This document shows, one piece after another, positions 6,879-14,959 of a stretch of DNA of 27,121 nucleotides (its first letter is position 1; each line of letters opens with the position of its first letter). The notes under the pieces were generated by a model, which was given only the letters and a program-made list of their open reading frames with translations, searched no databases and was not told the DNA's origin. Position numbers and translations under genes: made by a program. This DNA is from Verrucomicrobia bacterium UBA1211 (lineage in GTDB: Bacteria > Verrucomicrobiota > Kiritimatiellia > RFP12 > UBA1067): assembly GCA_002309585.1 (NCBI GenBank), contig DBXN01000128.1, positions 1,193 through 28,313 on the forward strand, in the 5' to 3' direction.

Positions 6879-7736
6879 ATGGCGATTACGGTTGCAATGA
6901 TTAACGATCTCCGGCAGCGGACGAATGCCGGCATGATGGATTGCAAAAAGGCGTTGACCGATACGAACGGCGATATGGACGCCGCGATCAAGATCCTTCG
7001 CGAGAAGGGGTTGGCGATCCAGGTCAAGCGTGCGGACAAAGAGTCCAAAGAGGGAATCATCTGTGCGGTCGCTTCGGCGGACGGCAAGATGATCGCGATG
7101 GCGGAAGTCAACACGGAGACCGATTTCGTGGCCAAGACCGACAACTTCAAGAACTTCGTGAAGCGTGTTGCGGACAAAGTTCTTGAGATCGGGCCGGAAT
7201 TGGGCGATTCTCTAAAAGAAGAGCACATGACGATCATTTCCCAGACGGGCGAGAACGTGAAGATCCGTCGTTGTGACCGTTATGTGCAGGATGGGATCGG
7301 CAAGATTGACTCCTACATCCACATGGGCGGCAAGGTCGGCGTGCTGATCGAGGTCGCGTGCGGAAAGGCGGAGACGGTGGCGGCTGAGGCGTTCAACAGC
7401 CTCGTCCATGACCTGACGCTCCAGATCGCGGCGGCGGCCCCCCGGTTCCTCAACCCCGAGGATGTCCCGCAGGCCGATATCGACGCGGAGTTGGAGATCA
7501 AACTCAACGCGATCAAGGAGCAGAAGGGCAAGCTTCCTCCGGAGCAGGCGTTGGTCGGCATCAAGAAGGGTATGGCCGCGAAGTTCCTCTCCGAGGTCTG
7601 CTTGGTTGATCAGCCGTTCGTCAAGAACGAGGCCGGTGTGAAGACGACGATCAAGGAGTTGGTCGCCAGCACGGCGAAAGCGCTGGGTGACACGGTCACC
7701 ATCAAGCGGTTCACCCGGTTCCAGCTCGGGGCGTAA
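6879..7736 (+). CDS. tsf: Translation elongation factor Ts
   Basis: EF-Ts is the guanine nucleotide exchange factor that releases GDP from EF-Tu in the cytoplasm. The 285-residue product begins with the N-terminal UBA-like domain (MINDLRQRTNAGMMDCKKAL), in which the spacing and the MMDCKKAL motif are typical. The TDFVAK signature at 81-86, used to contact EF-Tu, is intact, and IHMGGKVGVLIE (146-157) marks the core domain. The length is normal for bacteria. An AGAAAGGA site precedes the ATG. It shares the rpsB promoter and is followed by a strong terminator. Confidence 0.98.
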   Translation: MAITVAMINDLRQRTNAGMMDCKKALTDTNGDMDAAIKILREKGLAIQVKRADKESKEGIICAVASADGKMIAMAEVNTETDFVAKTDNFKNFVKRVADKVLEIGPELGDSLKEEHMTIISQTGENVKIRRCDRYVQDGIGKIDSYIHMGGKVGVLIEVACGKAETVAAEAFNSLVHDLTLQIAAAAPRFLNPEDVPQADIDAELEIKLNAIKEQKGKLPPEQALVGIKKGMAAKFLSEVCLVDQPFVKNEAGVKTTIKELVASTAKALGDTVTIKRFTRFQLGA

Positions 7737-7761
7737 CGCTCGGACAGAGACGGTATTGATG

Positions 7762-7800
7762 ACGGGGGGCGGGACGATGTTCCGCCCCCCGTTGTTCTTT
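7762..7800 (+). terminator. Rho-independent terminator after tsf
   Basis: ACGGGGGGCGGGA (7762-7774) pairs with TCCGCCCCCCGT (7781-7792) with a single unpaired G and a six-base loop, then TTGTTCTTT. It closes the rpsB-tsf unit. Confidence 0.9.
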
Positions 7801-7847
7801 CCGCGCGATGGGGCGGTTTTTAGACTTGTTATCCTTAAAATGTGTGT

Positions 7848-7876
7848 TTGATTCGTGTTGCGCCATCTGTTAAAAT
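7848..7876 (+). promoter_or_regulatory. Putative promoter for the Gfo/Idh/MocA gene and downstream run
   Basis: TTGATT (7848-7853) and TAAAAT (7871-7876) are 17 bases apart, within an AT-rich stretch after the tsf terminator. A strong AAGGAGG ribosome-binding site follows at 7891-7897. Confidence 0.6.
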
Positions 7877-7905
7877 GGTACCCATAAATGAAGGAGGATT
7901 TTGTG

Positions 7906-9087
7906 ATGGAGATGACTAGACGAGGATTTGTTTCGGGTGCGATGGCGGCTTATGCGGCAGGTGCAACGGCGGCGCCGAAAATTGAGGGATTCAATGAGAC
8001 GGCGCCCATCCAGGGCGGTAACGGGTGGCAGCCGTTTTCCGACAAGAAAGTCCGGGTCGGCATTGCGGGGTATGGCGTTTGCCATTTCGGCGCGTTTTTT
8101 GAGTTCCAGCATCATCCCAATGTCGAGGTGGTGGCGGCGACCGATCTCTTCCCCGACCGGTGTGCGAAGCTGGCGGAGATTGTTGGAGCGAAGCGGACCT
8201 ATCCCTCCTGTGAGGAGATGATCGATAAGGAGAAGGAGCTGGACGCCGTCTTCATCGCGACCGATGCGCCGAGCCATGCCGATCTCGTGATCCGGGCGCT
8301 GAACCGGGGACTCCATGCGGCGTCGGCGGTGCCTGCCCTCTTCGGGGAGAGCCAGTTGGAGAAAGCCGGGGAGATGATCGAGGCGGTCAAGAAGAGCGGC
8401 AAGGTCTACGCGATGTTTGAGACGACCGCGTTCCGGGCGTCGTGCTACGCGATGCGGAAGATTTACGAGGCGGGCGGGTTCGGCGAGCTGATCTACTCCG
8501 AGGGTGAGTATTTCCACCACTCCGTGGACCAGATCGACTCCTACAAAGGGTGGCGTAAAGGGTTGCCTCCGCAGTGGTATCCGACTCACTCGAACGGTTT
8601 CTACACCTGCGTGACACACAAACGGTTCACGGAAGTCACCTGTATCGGGAAGCCCAGTATTCTCCCGAAGTACAACAATGGCGACAACGCCTACGGTAAT
8701 CCCTACGGTTCGGAGATCGCGCTCTTCAAGACGGAAGAGGGCGGCGCGGCGCGGATGGCGGTGGCGTGGGACACCCCGGGTGTCGGCGGCGAGACCGGGC
8801 GCGTGTACGGACAGAAGGGTTGTTTCACGGTGCGGTATTATGGACAGGTCGATATTACGGGCTGGCCGATCGACCGCCCGCCGCTGCCGCCCGGAATCGT
8901 TGATCCCGGGCACCACGGCGGATCGCACAGTTATCTGATGGATGACTTCATCCGTGCGATCCTGCTGAACCAGAAACCGTGTGTGGATATCATCACGGCG
9001 CTAAACACGACGGTCTCCGGTATTTACGCCCATCGCTCGGCGGTCAAGGGCGGAGAGACGCTGAAGATTCCGGCGTTCACACTGTGA
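7906..9087 (+). CDS. Tat-exported Gfo/Idh/MocA-family protein, GH109-like
   Basis: The AAGGAGG site at 7891-7897 puts the start at ATG 7906, not at the in-frame ATG 7888, which it follows. The resulting 393-residue protein opens with a twin-arginine signal (TRRGFVSG, 4-11, then an Ala-rich stretch to about 23). Tat export suits a protein that folds around NAD in the cytoplasm. VGIAGYG (51-57) is the Rossmann nucleotide motif and ATD (78-80) ends the second strand. The usual EKP motif, whose lysine serves in dehydrogenases, is replaced by SAVPAL (140-145). WYPTHSNGF (224-232) resembles the YPTHGLGP segment of GH109 glycosidases, which use NAD in a redox-assisted hydrolysis. I therefore prefer a glycosidase or sugar-modifying role over a simple dehydrogenase, as inference. 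The GH92 gene follows after 46 bases. Confidence 0.85.
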   Translation: MEMTRRGFVSGAMAAYAAGATAAPKIEGFNETAPIQGGNGWQPFSDKKVRVGIAGYGVCHFGAFFEFQHHPNVEVVAATDLFPDRCAKLAEIVGAKRTYPSCEEMIDKEKELDAVFIATDAPSHADLVIRALNRGLHAASAVPALFGESQLEKAGEMIEAVKKSGKVYAMFETTAFRASCYAMRKIYEAGGFGELIYSEGEYFHHSVDQIDSYKGWRKGLPPQWYPTHSNGFYTCVTHKRFTEVTCIGKPSILPKYNNGDNAYGNPYGSEIALFKTEEGGAARMAVAWDTPGVGGETGRVYGQKGCFTVRYYGQVDITGWPIDRPPLPPGIVDPGHHGGSHSYLMDDFIRAILLNQKPCVDIITALNTTVSGIYAHRSAVKGGETLKIPAFTL

Positions 9088-9133
9088 GCGCACGGACCTT
9101 ATTTGAACACAAACGGATAAACGAGGTGAGTGA

Positions 9134-11386
9134 ATGAAACGGATATGGATATGGGCGTTGTGCGGAGCGGTCTCCGGCATGGCGGGGGCGGTGACCCTGC
9201 CGTTCCAGATGGGCAAGGACCCGGTTGATTATGTGAATCCCAAAATCGGGAACATCAGCCACATGCTGGTTCCGACTTTTCCTGCTATCCAGCTCCCGAA
9301 CGGGATGTTGCGGTTTCTGCCCCCGAATGAGAGTTTCCTGACGGATCGAATCTACGGATTCTCTCTTCAGATCCCGTCGCACCGACACGGTGGGGTGATG
9401 AACCTGCGCCCGTACAGCGGTGACCTTTCCCGTATCGGGTCGGGTTGGTGGACCACCTATGATCATTCCGATCCCCGTCCGTACCGTTACTCCGTTTTTC
9501 TCGACAACTTCGACACGACGGTGGCGCTGGCCCCGGCGCGCCGGAGTGCGGTCATGGCGTTCGGTTTTGAGCGGGATGAGTCCCATGCGCTGCTGTTGGG
9601 GGGCCGGGGCAAGGCCGAGTTACGGGTCGAGGGCCGCAGCGTCATTGGGTTCGATACCTTCGAGGGGATGAAGGTCTACTTCTACGCCGAGTTCGACGCT
9701 CCCTTTTCGCAGGTGGGCGTCAGCCAGAAGGACAAGGTCGATTTTTCCCGGAGCAGTGCGTCGGGCGAGACGTTGGTGCTGGCCTTTGGCGAGACCGCCG
9801 AGCGGGTGTCGATGCGTTACGCGATCTCCTATGTGAGCTCCGAGCAGGCAATCAAGAATCTGAAGGGTGAGATCACCCATTTCGATCTCGAAAAAGTTGC
9901 CGCCGCGGCGCGGAAACGGTGGAACGCAACCTTGGGCCAGATTCGTGTCTCGGGTGGAACGGAGGATCAGAAGGCCGTCTTCTATACAGCCCTCTACCGG
10001 TGCTACGAGCGGATGGTGAAGGTTTCGGAAGACGGGATGTATTACAGCTGTTGGGACGGGAAGGTCCATGCGGATGACGGCGTGCCGTTCTGGACGGACG
10101 ACTGGACCTGGGACACCTACCGGGCGACCCATCCGCTGATGACGCTGCTTCGGCCGACCGATCAGGGGCAGAAACTGTCGTCATACGTCCGGATGGCGCA
10201 GCAGTCTGGTTGGATGCCGACCTTCCCGACGATCTCCCAGGATGCGCACTGCATGAACGGGCAGCATGCGGTTTCGCTCTTCATCGACGCTTGGCGCAAG
10301 GGGGTTCGGACATTCGACCTCACCGCCGCGTATGAGGGAATGAAGAAGACGATGGCCGAGGAGAGCATGATCCCGTGGTTCCGGGGCCAGGCCACGGAAC
10401 TGGACCGCTTCTACTGGGAGAAGGGTTACTTCCCCGCCCTCAAGCCGGGAGAGAAGGAGAGCGTACCGCAGGTGAACCGGGGTGAGCGCCGGCAGTCCGT
10501 GGCGGTGACACTCGCCGCAGCCTATGACACCTGGTGTATGGCGCAGCTGGCGACGGAACTCGGCCGCACCGATGATGTCGCGACCTATCTCAACCATGCC
10601 TACGACTATCGGAACCTTTGGAAGAAGGATACGCAGTTCTTCCATCCGAAAGATGCCGAGGGCAAGTGGATCGAGCCGCTGGACTACAAGTACGGCGGAG
10701 GCCAGGGCGCTCGGGATTACTATGATGAGAACAACGCCTGGACCTACATCTGGGACGTGCCGCACAATATCGCGGACCTGATCGCCTGTTTCGGGAGCCC
10801 GGCTGCCTTTAACGCCAAACTGGACCAGCTCTTCAACGAGGGTCCCGGCCGAGCCCGCTGGGAGTTCTATAATGTGCTTCCCGATTCGACGGGTACCGTC
10901 GGTATGTTCGTGATGGGGAACGAGCCGAGTTTCCACATCCCGTATCTCTACAACTTCTCGGGCGAACCGTGGAAGACCCAGAAACGGGTGCGGATGCTGC
11001 TGGAGGCGTGGTTCCGGAACGACCTGATGGGTATCTGCGGCGATGAGGACGGTGGCGGGATGTCCGCCTTCGCGGTCTTCTCCTCAATGGGGTTCTATCC
11101 CGTTACCCCGGGTGTTCCGGCTTACACGTTCGGTAGCCCGATCTTCAAGGAGATTTCAATCGCGCTGGAGAACGGCAAAACCTTTGTGGTCAAGGCGCCG
11201 CGCGCCTCTGCGGAAAACAAGTACATCCAGTCGGTGACGGTGAACGGCGAGCCGTGGGACAAGACGTGGTTCTCGCACGATGTGGTCCTGAACGGCGGAA
11301 CGGTTGAGATCAAAATGGGGAACCGTCCGAACCGGAGCTGGGGGGCGGATCCGTCGATGGCCCCGTTCTCACAAGGGGTAAAGTGA
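9134..11386 (+). CDS. Secreted GH92 alpha-mannosidase-like glycoside hydrolase
   Basis: GH92 enzymes are calcium-dependent exo-alpha-mannosidases of N-glycans and yeast mannan, acting outside the cytoplasm. The 750-residue product has a signal peptide (1-19, GMAGA/V). The N-terminal beta-sandwich begins with DYVNPKIGN and the helical barrel carries WTWDTYRATHPL, a substrate-site motif. DENNAW has Glu532 at the place of the general acid, and GDEDGGGMSAF has Asp637 and Asp639 at the place of the base pair, followed by GFYPVTPG. Key residues are therefore present, although the N-terminal substrate motif is less standard than in Bacteroides enzymes. A GAGGTGAG site precedes the ATG. Only four bases separate its stop from the dehydratase gene, so a glycan-degrading enzyme and an exopolysaccharide gene appear to share a transcript. 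Confidence 0.92.
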   Translation: MKRIWIWALCGAVSGMAGAVTLPFQMGKDPVDYVNPKIGNISHMLVPTFPAIQLPNGMLRFLPPNESFLTDRIYGFSLQIPSHRHGGVMNLRPYSGDLSRIGSGWWTTYDHSDPRPYRYSVFLDNFDTTVALAPARRSAVMAFGFERDESHALLLGGRGKAELRVEGRSVIGFDTFEGMKVYFYAEFDAPFSQVGVSQKDKVDFSRSSASGETLVLAFGETAERVSMRYAISYVSSEQAIKNLKGEITHFDLEKVAAAARKRWNATLGQIRVSGGTEDQKAVFYTALYRCYERMVKVSEDGMYYSCWDGKVHADDGVPFWTDDWTWDTYRATHPLMTLLRPTDQGQKLSSYVRMAQQSGWMPTFPTISQDAHCMNGQHAVSLFIDAWRKGVRTFDLTAAYEGMKKTMAEESMIPWFRGQATELDRFYWEKGYFPALKPGEKESVPQVNRGERRQSVAVTLAAAYDTWCMAQLATELGRTDDVATYLNHAYDYRNLWKKDTQFFHPKDAEGKWIEPLDYKYGGGQGARDYYDENNAWTYIWDVPHNIADLIACFGSPAAFNAKLDQLFNEGPGRARWEFYNVLPDSTGTVGMFVMGNEPSFHIPYLYNFSGEPWKTQKRVRMLLEAWFRNDLMGICGDEDGGGMSAFAVFSSMGFYPVTPGVPAYTFGSPIFKEISIALENGKTFVVKAPRASAENKYIQSVTVNGEPWDKTWFSHDVVLNGGTVEIKMGNRPNRSWGADPSMAPFSQGVK

Positions 11387-11390
11387 CGGC

Positions 11391-13262
11391 ATGATGAGAG
11401 GCTGGTTCCGGGACGCTTGGGAGAACGGTCTGCAGAAGGCGGGCTATGTCGCGATCGATTCGGTGGCGATGGCTATCGCGTATCTGATGGCGACGCTTTT
11501 CCGGTATGATTTCCAAGAGCCGTTGTACGGCGGCTGGCCGTTCGCTGTGTCGGCTTTCGGAATCGTATGGGCGGTCCAGCTTCTCTTCCTCTTCCTCTTC
11601 GGCTGCTACCGGATGATGTGGCGGTTTGTCAGCGTGTCCGACATTCCCCGGTTTGTCGGTGCACTCTCCTCCGCGACATTGGCGTTGGCGCTTCTACGTT
11701 ACGGTTTTCCTGAACTTCGCTGGCTGCGTCCGCCTTACGGCGTGACGCTGATGAACGGTTTTCTCGCCTTGGGCGGGCTGCTCTCGGTCCGGATTCTGGG
11801 ACGCATCCTGCTGGGCGGGGATTTCTCGTGGCGTCTCCAGGACCGGAATGAGCGGGTTCTGCTGGTCGGGGCGGGCAATGCGGGGAATCTGGTTGCCCGC
11901 GAACTGCAGCATCTGGGTCCGCGCATGCCACATGTGGTCGGTTTTCTGGATGATGACGCCTCCAAACAGGGGGCCTCGATTCTCGGATTCCGGGTGTTGG
12001 GACGGATCGGCGACCTGCGTGATGTGGTCCGAAAGCTTCAGGTGAGTCAGGTGATCGTGACGATGACACGTGTCTCCCGCGAAGTGTTGCGTGCGATCGT
12101 GAAGGATGGTGAGGCGGCGGGGGTTCCTGTCAGAATCATTTCCGAATACGGGAACGCACTCGGCGGGAAGGTGATGGTTTCACGCATCCGGCAGGTTGAG
12201 GTCTCCGACCTGCTGGGCCGTGTCGAGTCGGCGATCGACAGCCATGCGGAGGTCGCGTTGCTTGGAAACAAGCGGGTGATGGTGACGGGCGCCGGCGGGT
12301 CGATCGGAAGTGAGCTGGTCCGCCAGATCGCGCAGTGCGGCCCGGAGATGATTCTGTTGGTCGAGCGGTCCGAGTTCGCGCTTTACGCAATTGACCGCGA
12401 GCTGCGGGTGGCGGGTACGGCCGTTCGGATTGTCCCTTTGATGGCCGACATTGGGGATGAGACGCGGATGCGCGCCATCTTTGACACCTATTCGCCCCAG
12501 ATCGTGATCCATGCGGCGGCGCACAAGCATGTTCCGATGATGGAGCGGAATCCCGGCGAGGCGGTGAAGAATAACGTTTTGGCGACGCGCCGGCTCGGGG
12601 AGATGGCGGTCGATGCCGGCGTCGAACGGTTCGTCCTGATCTCAACCGACAAGGCGGTCAATCCGATCTCGGTGATGGGCATGACGAAACGGTTCGCGGA
12701 GGTTGCCCTTCAGGACTTGAACCGGCGTAACCGGACGCGTTTCACGGCGGTCCGTTTCGGGAATGTGCTGGATTCGTCCGGTTCGGTGGTGCCGCTTTTC
12801 CGGAAACAGATCCACGAAGGCGGACCGGTGACGGTGACCCATCCGGAAATGAAGCGTTATTTCATGACGATTTCCGAAGCGGTCTCGCTGGTTTTGCAGG
12901 CGACGGTACTGGCCAAGGGTGGCGAGATTTTCGTGTTGGACATGGGGGAACCGGTCAAGATCGTCGAGTTGGCGGAAGAGATGATCACCCTCTCCGGGTT
13001 GAGGCCCTATACCGATATCCCGATTGAATTCATCGGTATCCGTCCCGGGGAGAAGCTCTTTGAGGAGCTCGATGTGAGCGAGCGCTCCGCCTATAAGACG
13101 GGCCATGCGCGGATATTCATCAGCAAACTGGACGCGGTTCCGGAGGAGCAGGTGCAGGCGATGCTTCAGGTCTGCCGGACCTTTGCCGGAAAGCCCGACC
13201 GGGTTGATTTCCTGCATGAATGGATCGCCCGGCTGGATGGGAGGGAAGGAGTGTCGGCATGA
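11391..13262 (+). CDS. FlaA1/CapD/WbpM-type membrane nucleotide-sugar 4,6-dehydratase
   Basis: The 623-residue protein resembles inner-membrane enzymes that convert UDP-GlcNAc to a 4-keto-6-deoxy sugar for surface glycans. Four hydrophobic segments occupy about 15-140. A first Rossmann module follows (VGAGNAGN, 159-166; GFLDDD, 184-189). The catalytic SDR domain has TGAGGSIGSE (299-308), IHAAAHKHVPMMERNP (373-388) and STDKAVNPISVMGMTK (418-433). The usual YxxxK is MxxxK (Met429, Lys433), as reported for the WbpM/FlaA1 group. The start could be ATG 11391 or 11394. Its last bases overlap the exosortase start as ATGA, indicating translational coupling. The exact sugar product is not determined by sequence; an epimerase is less likely. 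Confidence 0.92.
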   Translation: MMRGWFRDAWENGLQKAGYVAIDSVAMAIAYLMATLFRYDFQEPLYGGWPFAVSAFGIVWAVQLLFLFLFGCYRMMWRFVSVSDIPRFVGALSSATLALALLRYGFPELRWLRPPYGVTLMNGFLALGGLLSVRILGRILLGGDFSWRLQDRNERVLLVGAGNAGNLVARELQHLGPRMPHVVGFLDDDASKQGASILGFRVLGRIGDLRDVVRKLQVSQVIVTMTRVSREVLRAIVKDGEAAGVPVRIISEYGNALGGKVMVSRIRQVEVSDLLGRVESAIDSHAEVALLGNKRVMVTGAGGSIGSELVRQIAQCGPEMILLVERSEFALYAIDRELRVAGTAVRIVPLMADIGDETRMRAIFDTYSPQIVIHAAAHKHVPMMERNPGEAVKNNVLATRRLGEMAVDAGVERFVLISTDKAVNPISVMGMTKRFAEVALQDLNRRNRTRFTAVRFGNVLDSSGSVVPLFRKQIHEGGPVTVTHPEMKRYFMTISEAVSLVLQATVLAKGGEIFVLDMGEPVKIVELAEEMITLSGLRPYTDIPIEFIGIRPGEKLFEELDVSERSAYKTGHARIFISKLDAVPEEQVQAMLQVCRTFAGKPDRVDFLHEWIARLDGREGVSA

Positions 13263-14959
13263 TGACGCCCAGGGCATTCTCACGGTTCAGATGGTGTGTC
13301 TTGGCGCTTTTGGCGGCGCTTTCCATTTGGAACTTCTGGAGCATGATCACCTTTACCTGCGCCATGTTCAATTCGCCCATTGAGGACATGTCGCACGGTT
13401 GGGTTGTGCCCTTCTTCTCAATCTATTTGATCTGGCGTCAGCGGGAGGAACTGAAGGCCGCCGCGAGAGGACCCTCGATTGCGGGTTGTCTGGCTGTGGC
13501 GGGGATGCTGGTATTGGCGTGGTTTGGGGGCCGGGGCGGACAGTCCCGGTTGGAACAGGTTGCGATGATCGGTCTGGTTTGGGCGTTTCCGTATGCGTTA
13601 TGGGGACGTGGGGTTGCCCGCCTGATGGTCTTTCCCGCCGCGTTTCTCCTGTTTACGGTGCCGGTTTCGTCTTTCATCGACTTCTTCACCATCCATTTGC
13701 GGATTTTCTCATCATCGATCGCGACCGGTTTGCTGAACGGGCTGGGATTGGATGTTCACCGGTCGGGTACGGCGCTCTTCTCGCGGACCGCGGGGGCTGA
13801 GTTCAGTGTCGATGTGGCCGACCCGTGCAGCGGCATCCGTTCGCTTTTCGCGATGATGGCGCTTGCGGCTGGATATGGCTATCTGACCCAGAAAACGATT
13901 GTCCGGAAGTGGCTGCTTTTCATCAGTTCGATCCCAATCGCGATGGTGGGGAACATGTTCCGGATCATGTCGATCTGTCTGGTCGCTTCGGCGTTCGGGC
14001 AGGATGTGGCGACCGGCTTCTACCATGACTATTCGGGCTATGTGATCTTTTTGGTCGGTATCGGCTTGGTGTTGGCGTTCAGCAAGTATCTGGACCGTTC
14101 GGGTGAGAAGTTCGAGCGACTGTTCCATTTGGACAAATGGTGTGTTCAGTGTTCGGACGGAGCGGGACAGACGGCGGGTGAGGCGGCGCCTGGGACGCCG
14201 GCGGCGGTCGCGCAGGTGTGCGCGGTGGCGGTTGTGACGGTTTTGGTATTTGTCGCCAACAGCAGAATGCCGGATGCGGTGTTCGATTCTGACGATTTTG
14301 TCTGCCGTGACCTGCCCGACCGGGTAGGGGAGTTTGTCGGGGTGAAACCCTACTTCTGCCATAATGATCAGTGTCTGGCAACGGTGACGCCGGGCGAGGT
14401 TCCCCCATCCTGCCGGAAGGAGGACGGAACCCTGCTCTGCCCCGCCTGCAAGACACCGCTCGCGACGGTCTCCCTGGGGGAATATACGGATTTGCCGAAA
14501 GATACGGTGATTGTGAAGCGGAACTATCGTTCGCCAGACGGGTTGCAGTATTCGGTCAGTGTCGTGATCGGGGGCCGGCAGCGTAACAGCATTCACCGCG
14601 CCGAGTTGTGCCTGCCCGCCCAGGGATACGCTATGCTGGGCGCGGAGAAGATGCCGCTCCATATCCTGCCGGGTGGAGACGCGATCCGCGTTCGCCGGGT
14701 TCGTGCGCAACGGGCCGGCAGTGTCGTGTTGAGTCTCATTTACTGGTTTGAGAGCAGGGATCGGAGCTGTTGCTCCCATTCGGTTCGGATTCTGACGGAT
14801 GTGTGGGACCGTTCGATCCACAACAGGATCAATCGATGGGTGATGATCGCGGTGAATGTTTCGGATGATTTGGTTTCCGAAGAGGCGATGGAACGGTTTG
14901 AGGGTTTCATGTCCGAGCTGTATCGGCAGGTCATCCAGAAAGAGCAGGGGGCGGAGTGA
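13259..14959 (+). CDS. Exosortase fused to EpsI-like domain, with Cys-rich insert
   Basis: Exosortases are membrane cysteine proteases that recognise C-terminal PEP-CTERM-like signals on exported proteins. The start at 13259 is chosen because AAGGAG lies seven bases upstream and it overlaps the dehydratase stop; the frame itself runs upstream to 13220. The 566-residue product has about eight membrane segments in 1-275. The triad is visible: Cys190 in DPCSGIRSL, Arg235 in VGNMFRIM, His256 in YHDYSGY. After a linker with another membrane segment (318-333), residues 345-560 resemble EpsI, including HRAELCLPAQGY (446-457). Within this half is a cluster C367-x4-C372, C385, C394-x2-C397 that could bind zinc. 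Its stop overlaps the next ATG by one base. The subfamily is not assignable by eye. Confidence 0.9.
   Translation: MMTPRAFSRFRWCVLALLAALSIWNFWSMITFTCAMFNSPIEDMSHGWVVPFFSIYLIWRQREELKAAARGPSIAGCLAVAGMLVLAWFGGRGGQSRLEQVAMIGLVWAFPYALWGRGVARLMVFPAAFLLFTVPVSSFIDFFTIHLRIFSSSIATGLLNGLGLDVHRSGTALFSRTAGAEFSVDVADPCSGIRSLFAMMALAAGYGYLTQKTIVRKWLLFISSIPIAMVGNMFRIMSICLVASAFGQDVATGFYHDYSGYVIFLVGIGLVLAFSKYLDRSGEKFERLFHLDKWCVQCSDGAGQTAGEAAPGTPAAVAQVCAVAVVTVLVFVANSRMPDAVFDSDDFVCRDLPDRVGEFVGVKPYFCHNDQCLATVTPGEVPPSCRKEDGTLLCPACKTPLATVSLGEYTDLPKDTVIVKRNYRSPDGLQYSVSVVIGGRQRNSIHRAELCLPAQGYAMLGAEKMPLHILPGGDAIRVRRVRAQRAGSVVLSLIYWFESRDRSCCSHSVRILTDVWDRSIHNRINRWVMIAVNVSDDLVSEEAMERFEGFMSELYRQVIQKEQGAE

Noticed and set aside
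5708..7237. Long minus-strand open frame of about 500 codons across rpsB and tsf
   Set aside because: It mirrors two unmistakable housekeeping genes, crosses their leader and shows low-complexity Arg/Leu-rich composition typical of antisense frames in GC-rich DNA.
7870..8928. Minus-strand open frame opposite the Gfo/Idh/MocA gene
   Set aside because: Shadow of a well-supported sense gene with a Tat signal and strong ribosome-binding site; it would also run through that gene's promoter.
13220..13258. Upstream start for the exosortase gene
   Set aside because: The 13 extra codons lie within the dehydratase gene and AAGGAG fits ATG 13259.
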